DNA from: G963677325 sp963677325
Lineage (GTDB): Bacteria; Bacteroidota; Bacteroidia; Bacteroidales; Prolixibacteraceae
Length of the DNA stretch: 64,000 nucleotides
Assembly: GCA_963677325.2 (NCBI GenBank)
Contig: CAXXGM010000003.1
Span: 620,001 to 684,000 of the forward strand
Reading direction: 5' to 3'
Part shown: positions 61,753-64,000 of the stretch, piece after piece
How positions within the stretch are numbered: the first letter of the stretch is position 1
Layout: each line of letters begins with the position of its first letter
The notes under the pieces: generated by a model
Told to the model about the DNA's origin: nothing
The model's database searches: none
Seen by the model: only the letters and a program-made list of their open reading frames with translations
Position numbers and translations under genes: made by a program

Positions 61753-64000
61753 ATGAAATATTATTCTTCAAAGGCAGTCATTTTTATTGTTAACCTTTTT
61801 GTCTTTATAAGTTTATTACAGACAAAGGCCCCGGCACAAATAAAGGGTGTTGAAAAAGTTCTATTGCCCAATGGTTGGTCAATAAGCAAAGTTGGGAGGT
61901 CTTTGCAATTGGGGGATTTGCCTTTAAACATCCAGGTCTCACATAATAAAAGGATGATGGCGATCACCAATAATGGTCAGAGCACCCAAACGATTCAATT
62001 GATCGATGTCAAAACTGAGAAAATAACCGATGAAAAAACGATTGATAAAGCCTGGTATGGTTTACAATTCAATGAAAAAGATGATCAGCTCTATGTGTCG
62101 GGGGGTAATGATAATTTCATTTTAATCTATCCTGTCAAGAACGAGAAATTGCTTTCCCCGGACACTATTCGCTTAGGAAAACCCTGGCCTGTTAAAATTA
62201 GTCCGGCAGGGCTTGCTGTTGATGACCGGAATCAACTTCTGTATGTAGTTACTAAAGAGGATAACAACCTTTATTTCGTTGATCTGTCCACCAAAAAGAC
62301 TTTAAAGAAGATCCGACTGGATTCAGAAGCTTATTCCTGTGTGCTTTCACCAGATAAAAGAACTCTGTATGTCTCCTTGTGGGGAGCAAATAAAGTCGTT
62401 CTTATTGATGCCAAGCAACAGAAAATCATCGATAGTATTGATACGCAATATGCTCCCAATGAATTATTGCTGAATAAAAAAGGAAACTATTTGTTTGTGG
62501 CCAATGGTGGAGATAATTCTGTTTCCATCATTGACACAAAAATCAGGAAAGTTGCTGAGGTTATCTCATCTGCTGTGTATCCCACCAGATTAACAGGTTC
62601 CACTACCAATGGACTGGCTTTATCAGATGATGAACGTACGCTTTATATAGCCAATGCTGATAACAATTGTTTGGCGGTATTTGATGTTTCCAGGATAGGA
62701 GAAAGCATCAGCAAGGGATTCATTCCCACAGGCTGGTATCCAACGAGTGTAAAGTATTGCAAAGGCAGAATATGGGTAACCAATGGGAAAGGATTCACCA
62801 GTATGGCCAATCCCATGGGTCCGCAGCCAATAAGTAAGTTTGATAATAGTAAATTACATGAGGGCTCAACCTATAATAAAAGATTGCAGTACATTGGGGG
62901 CTTGTTTAAGGGGACTCTGTCGATCATCGATAGGCCAAAAGAACCGATGCTTACCATTTATACTCAAATGGTGTATGACAACACTCCTTTCAATAAAACG
63001 CAACAAATACCTTTAGAAAATAATCCTGTTCCATCTAAAAAAGGAGACGTAAGTCCGATTAAATATGTTTTTTATATCATAAAAGAAAACAGGACATATG
63101 ATCAGGTTCTTGGGGACGTAAAAAAGGGGAATGGCGATCCTAAACTATGTTTGTTTCCTGAAAAGGTGACACCAAATATTCATGCTTTGGCTGATGAATA
63201 TGTTCTGCTGGATAATTTTTATGTGGACGCTGAAGTGAGCGCCGATGGCCACAACTGGAGTATGGGGGCTTATGCAAATGACTATGTTGAGAAGACATGG
63301 CCTACTCAATATGGGAAAAGAGGCGGAGGAGGAGACTACGGGGGTAAAAGAAAAATCACTTACCCAAGAGATGGATTTATTTGGGATTATTGCAAAAGGG
63401 CGGGTGTAAGTTACCGCTCCTATGGTGAATTTACCGATGGAAAAACGGCTGTAACTCCGGTCCTGGACGGCCATTTCTGCATAGGATATCCTTCTTTTGA
63501 TTTTGAAATAAAAGATACTGCCCGTTTTTCTCTGTGGAAGAAAGACTTTGATGACTTGCTTGCCAAAAATGAAGTTCCCCATTTTAATACCATTAAATTT
63601 CCGAATAATCACACCAGCGGTCAGGCCAAAGGGAAGATTTCTCCAACGGCTGCTGTTGCCGATAATGATCTGTCCGTTGGATTATTTGTTGAGCATTTGT
63701 CTCACAGTAAAATATGGAAGGAATCAGCAGTTTTCATTTTAGAGGATGATGCACAGAATGGTCCTGATCATGTGGATGCTCACCGTTCTCCGGCGTTGGT
63801 GATAAGTCCCTATACAAGGAGAAACCAGGTTGTCAGTACCATGTATTCCACCAGCGGATTCCTCCGGACAATGGAACTGATTTTGGGTCTTCCTCCCATG
63901 AGCCAGTATGACGCGGCCGCAAGGCCATTGTACGATTGCTTCACTTCAAATCCAGATTACAAACCTTACGTTCACAAAAAAGCGAATATTGATCTGAATC
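61753..64000 (+). CDS. YncE-type beta-propeller/phosphoesterase fusion, incomplete at right edge
   Basis: An open frame of 749 codons that reaches the window end without a stop. It has a signal peptide (about 1-28), a seven-bladed YVTN/YncE-like propeller (about 50-390, repeated L-Y-V-S/V and V-D-L/I units such as L-F-V-A-N-G-G-D-N-S-V-S-I-I-D), then an alkaline-phosphatase-like phosphoesterase domain (I-I-K-E-N-R-T-Y-D-Q-V-L-G-D near 440; V-S-A-D-G-H-N-W near 495; E-D-D-A-Q-N-G-P-D-H-V-D-A-H-R near 665). This matches the bifunctional YncE/alkaline phosphatase proteins of Bacteroidota. About 50-100 residues are probably missing. Substrate unknown; it likely hydrolyses phosphoesters outside the inner membrane. 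Confidence 0.88.
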   Translation, partial: MKYYSSKAVIFIVNLFVFISLLQTKAPAQIKGVEKVLLPNGWSISKVGRSLQLGDLPLNIQVSHNKRMMAITNNGQSTQTIQLIDVKTEKITDEKTIDKAWYGLQFNEKDDQLYVSGGNDNFILIYPVKNEKLLSPDTIRLGKPWPVKISPAGLAVDDRNQLLYVVTKEDNNLYFVDLSTKKTLKKIRLDSEAYSCVLSPDKRTLYVSLWGANKVVLIDAKQQKIIDSIDTQYAPNELLLNKKGNYLFVANGGDNSVSIIDTKIRKVAEVISSAVYPTRLTGSTTNGLALSDDERTLYIANADNNCLAVFDVSRIGESISKGFIPTGWYPTSVKYCKGRIWVTNGKGFTSMANPMGPQPISKFDNSKLHEGSTYNKRLQYIGGLFKGTLSIIDRPKEPMLTIYTQMVYDNTPFNKTQQIPLENNPVPSKKGDVSPIKYVFYIIKENRTYDQVLGDVKKGNGDPKLCLFPEKVTPNIHALADEYVLLDNFYVDAEVSADGHNWSMGAYANDYVEKTWPTQYGKRGGGGDYGGKRKITYPRDGFIWDYCKRAGVSYRSYGEFTDGKTAVTPVLDGHFCIGYPSFDFEIKDTARFSLWKKDFDDLLAKNEVPHFNTIKFPNNHTSGQAKGKISPTAAVADNDLSVGLFVEHLSHSKIWKESAVFILEDDAQNGPDHVDAHRSPALVISPYTRRNQVVSTMYSTSGFLRTMELILGLPPMSQYDAAARPLYDCFTSNPDYKPYVHKKANIDLN

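Noticed and set aside
1..64000. Conjugative or prophage island as the source of this accessory region
   Set aside because: No integrase, tra, mob, capsid or terminase genes and no tRNA-flanked attachment site were seen; only IS and MITE-like elements are present.

Overview
The window is a chromosomal stretch from a glycan-degrading member of the Bacteroidota. The evidence is two complete FecI-type sigma / FecR anti-sigma / SusC / SusD sets, many secreted glycoside hydrolases with signal peptides or lipoboxes, DUF4959/DUF4998-type surface lipoproteins, and one promoter that fits the Bacteroidota -33 TTTG / -7 TAnnTTTG pattern. Gene content fits a free-living or gut Bacteroidales/Marinilabiliales-like organism; the genus cannot be set from the sequence. 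No rRNA, tRNA, CRISPR array or phage genes were seen.

Left half (about 0-26.7 kb). A metallophosphoesterase is followed by locus 1: ECF sigma, FecR, SusC with an STN domain, SusD and a neutral-ceramidase-like lipoprotein. Two minus-strand genes follow: a YqhD-type aldehyde reductase, with a transposase remnant at its 3' end, and a LacI-type repressor. A 20-bp perfect palindrome covers the -33 box of the divergent GH127 promoter and is a strong candidate LacI operator. Next come GH127, a DUF4838 protein, an S1 sulfatase, an ADP-ribosylglycohydrolase, ribokinase, a GRP/ureide-permease-type transporter and a GH20 enzyme. The ADP-ribosylglycohydrolase, ribokinase and permease together look like a ribose-scavenging module.

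Middle (26.7-29.4 kb). Insertions are nested here: an intact IS4-family element with a 9-bp target duplication sits in a foldback repeat, which in turn appears to split an older foldback element.

Right half (29.5-64 kb). Locus 2 holds ECF sigma, FecR, SusC, SusD, two surface lipoproteins, then GH109, a GH36-like enzyme, GH3 with an unusual C-terminal regulatory-like domain, an unrecognised lipoprotein, GH27, a second clan-D-like enzyme, a dead IS4 copy inserted at the start codon of a truncated DUF4954 gene, GH43, a GH106-like enzyme, GH43, a GH123/DUF4091 protein, and a YncE-propeller/phosphoesterase gene that runs off the right edge. Together these suggest attack on a branched glycan with alpha-Gal/GalNAc, beta-HexNAc, arabinose and sulfate decorations, imported by the two SusCD pairs. 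The substrate itself is inferred.

The most unusual layer is non-coding. It includes a family of 274-277 bp foldback elements with GCGAATTAAG ends and 9-bp target duplications, heptamer tandem repeats that begin at stop codons and in one case encode a protein C-terminus, REP-like palindromes read in frame inside a sulfatase and a GH43 gene, and two further families of short elements with terminal inverted repeats.
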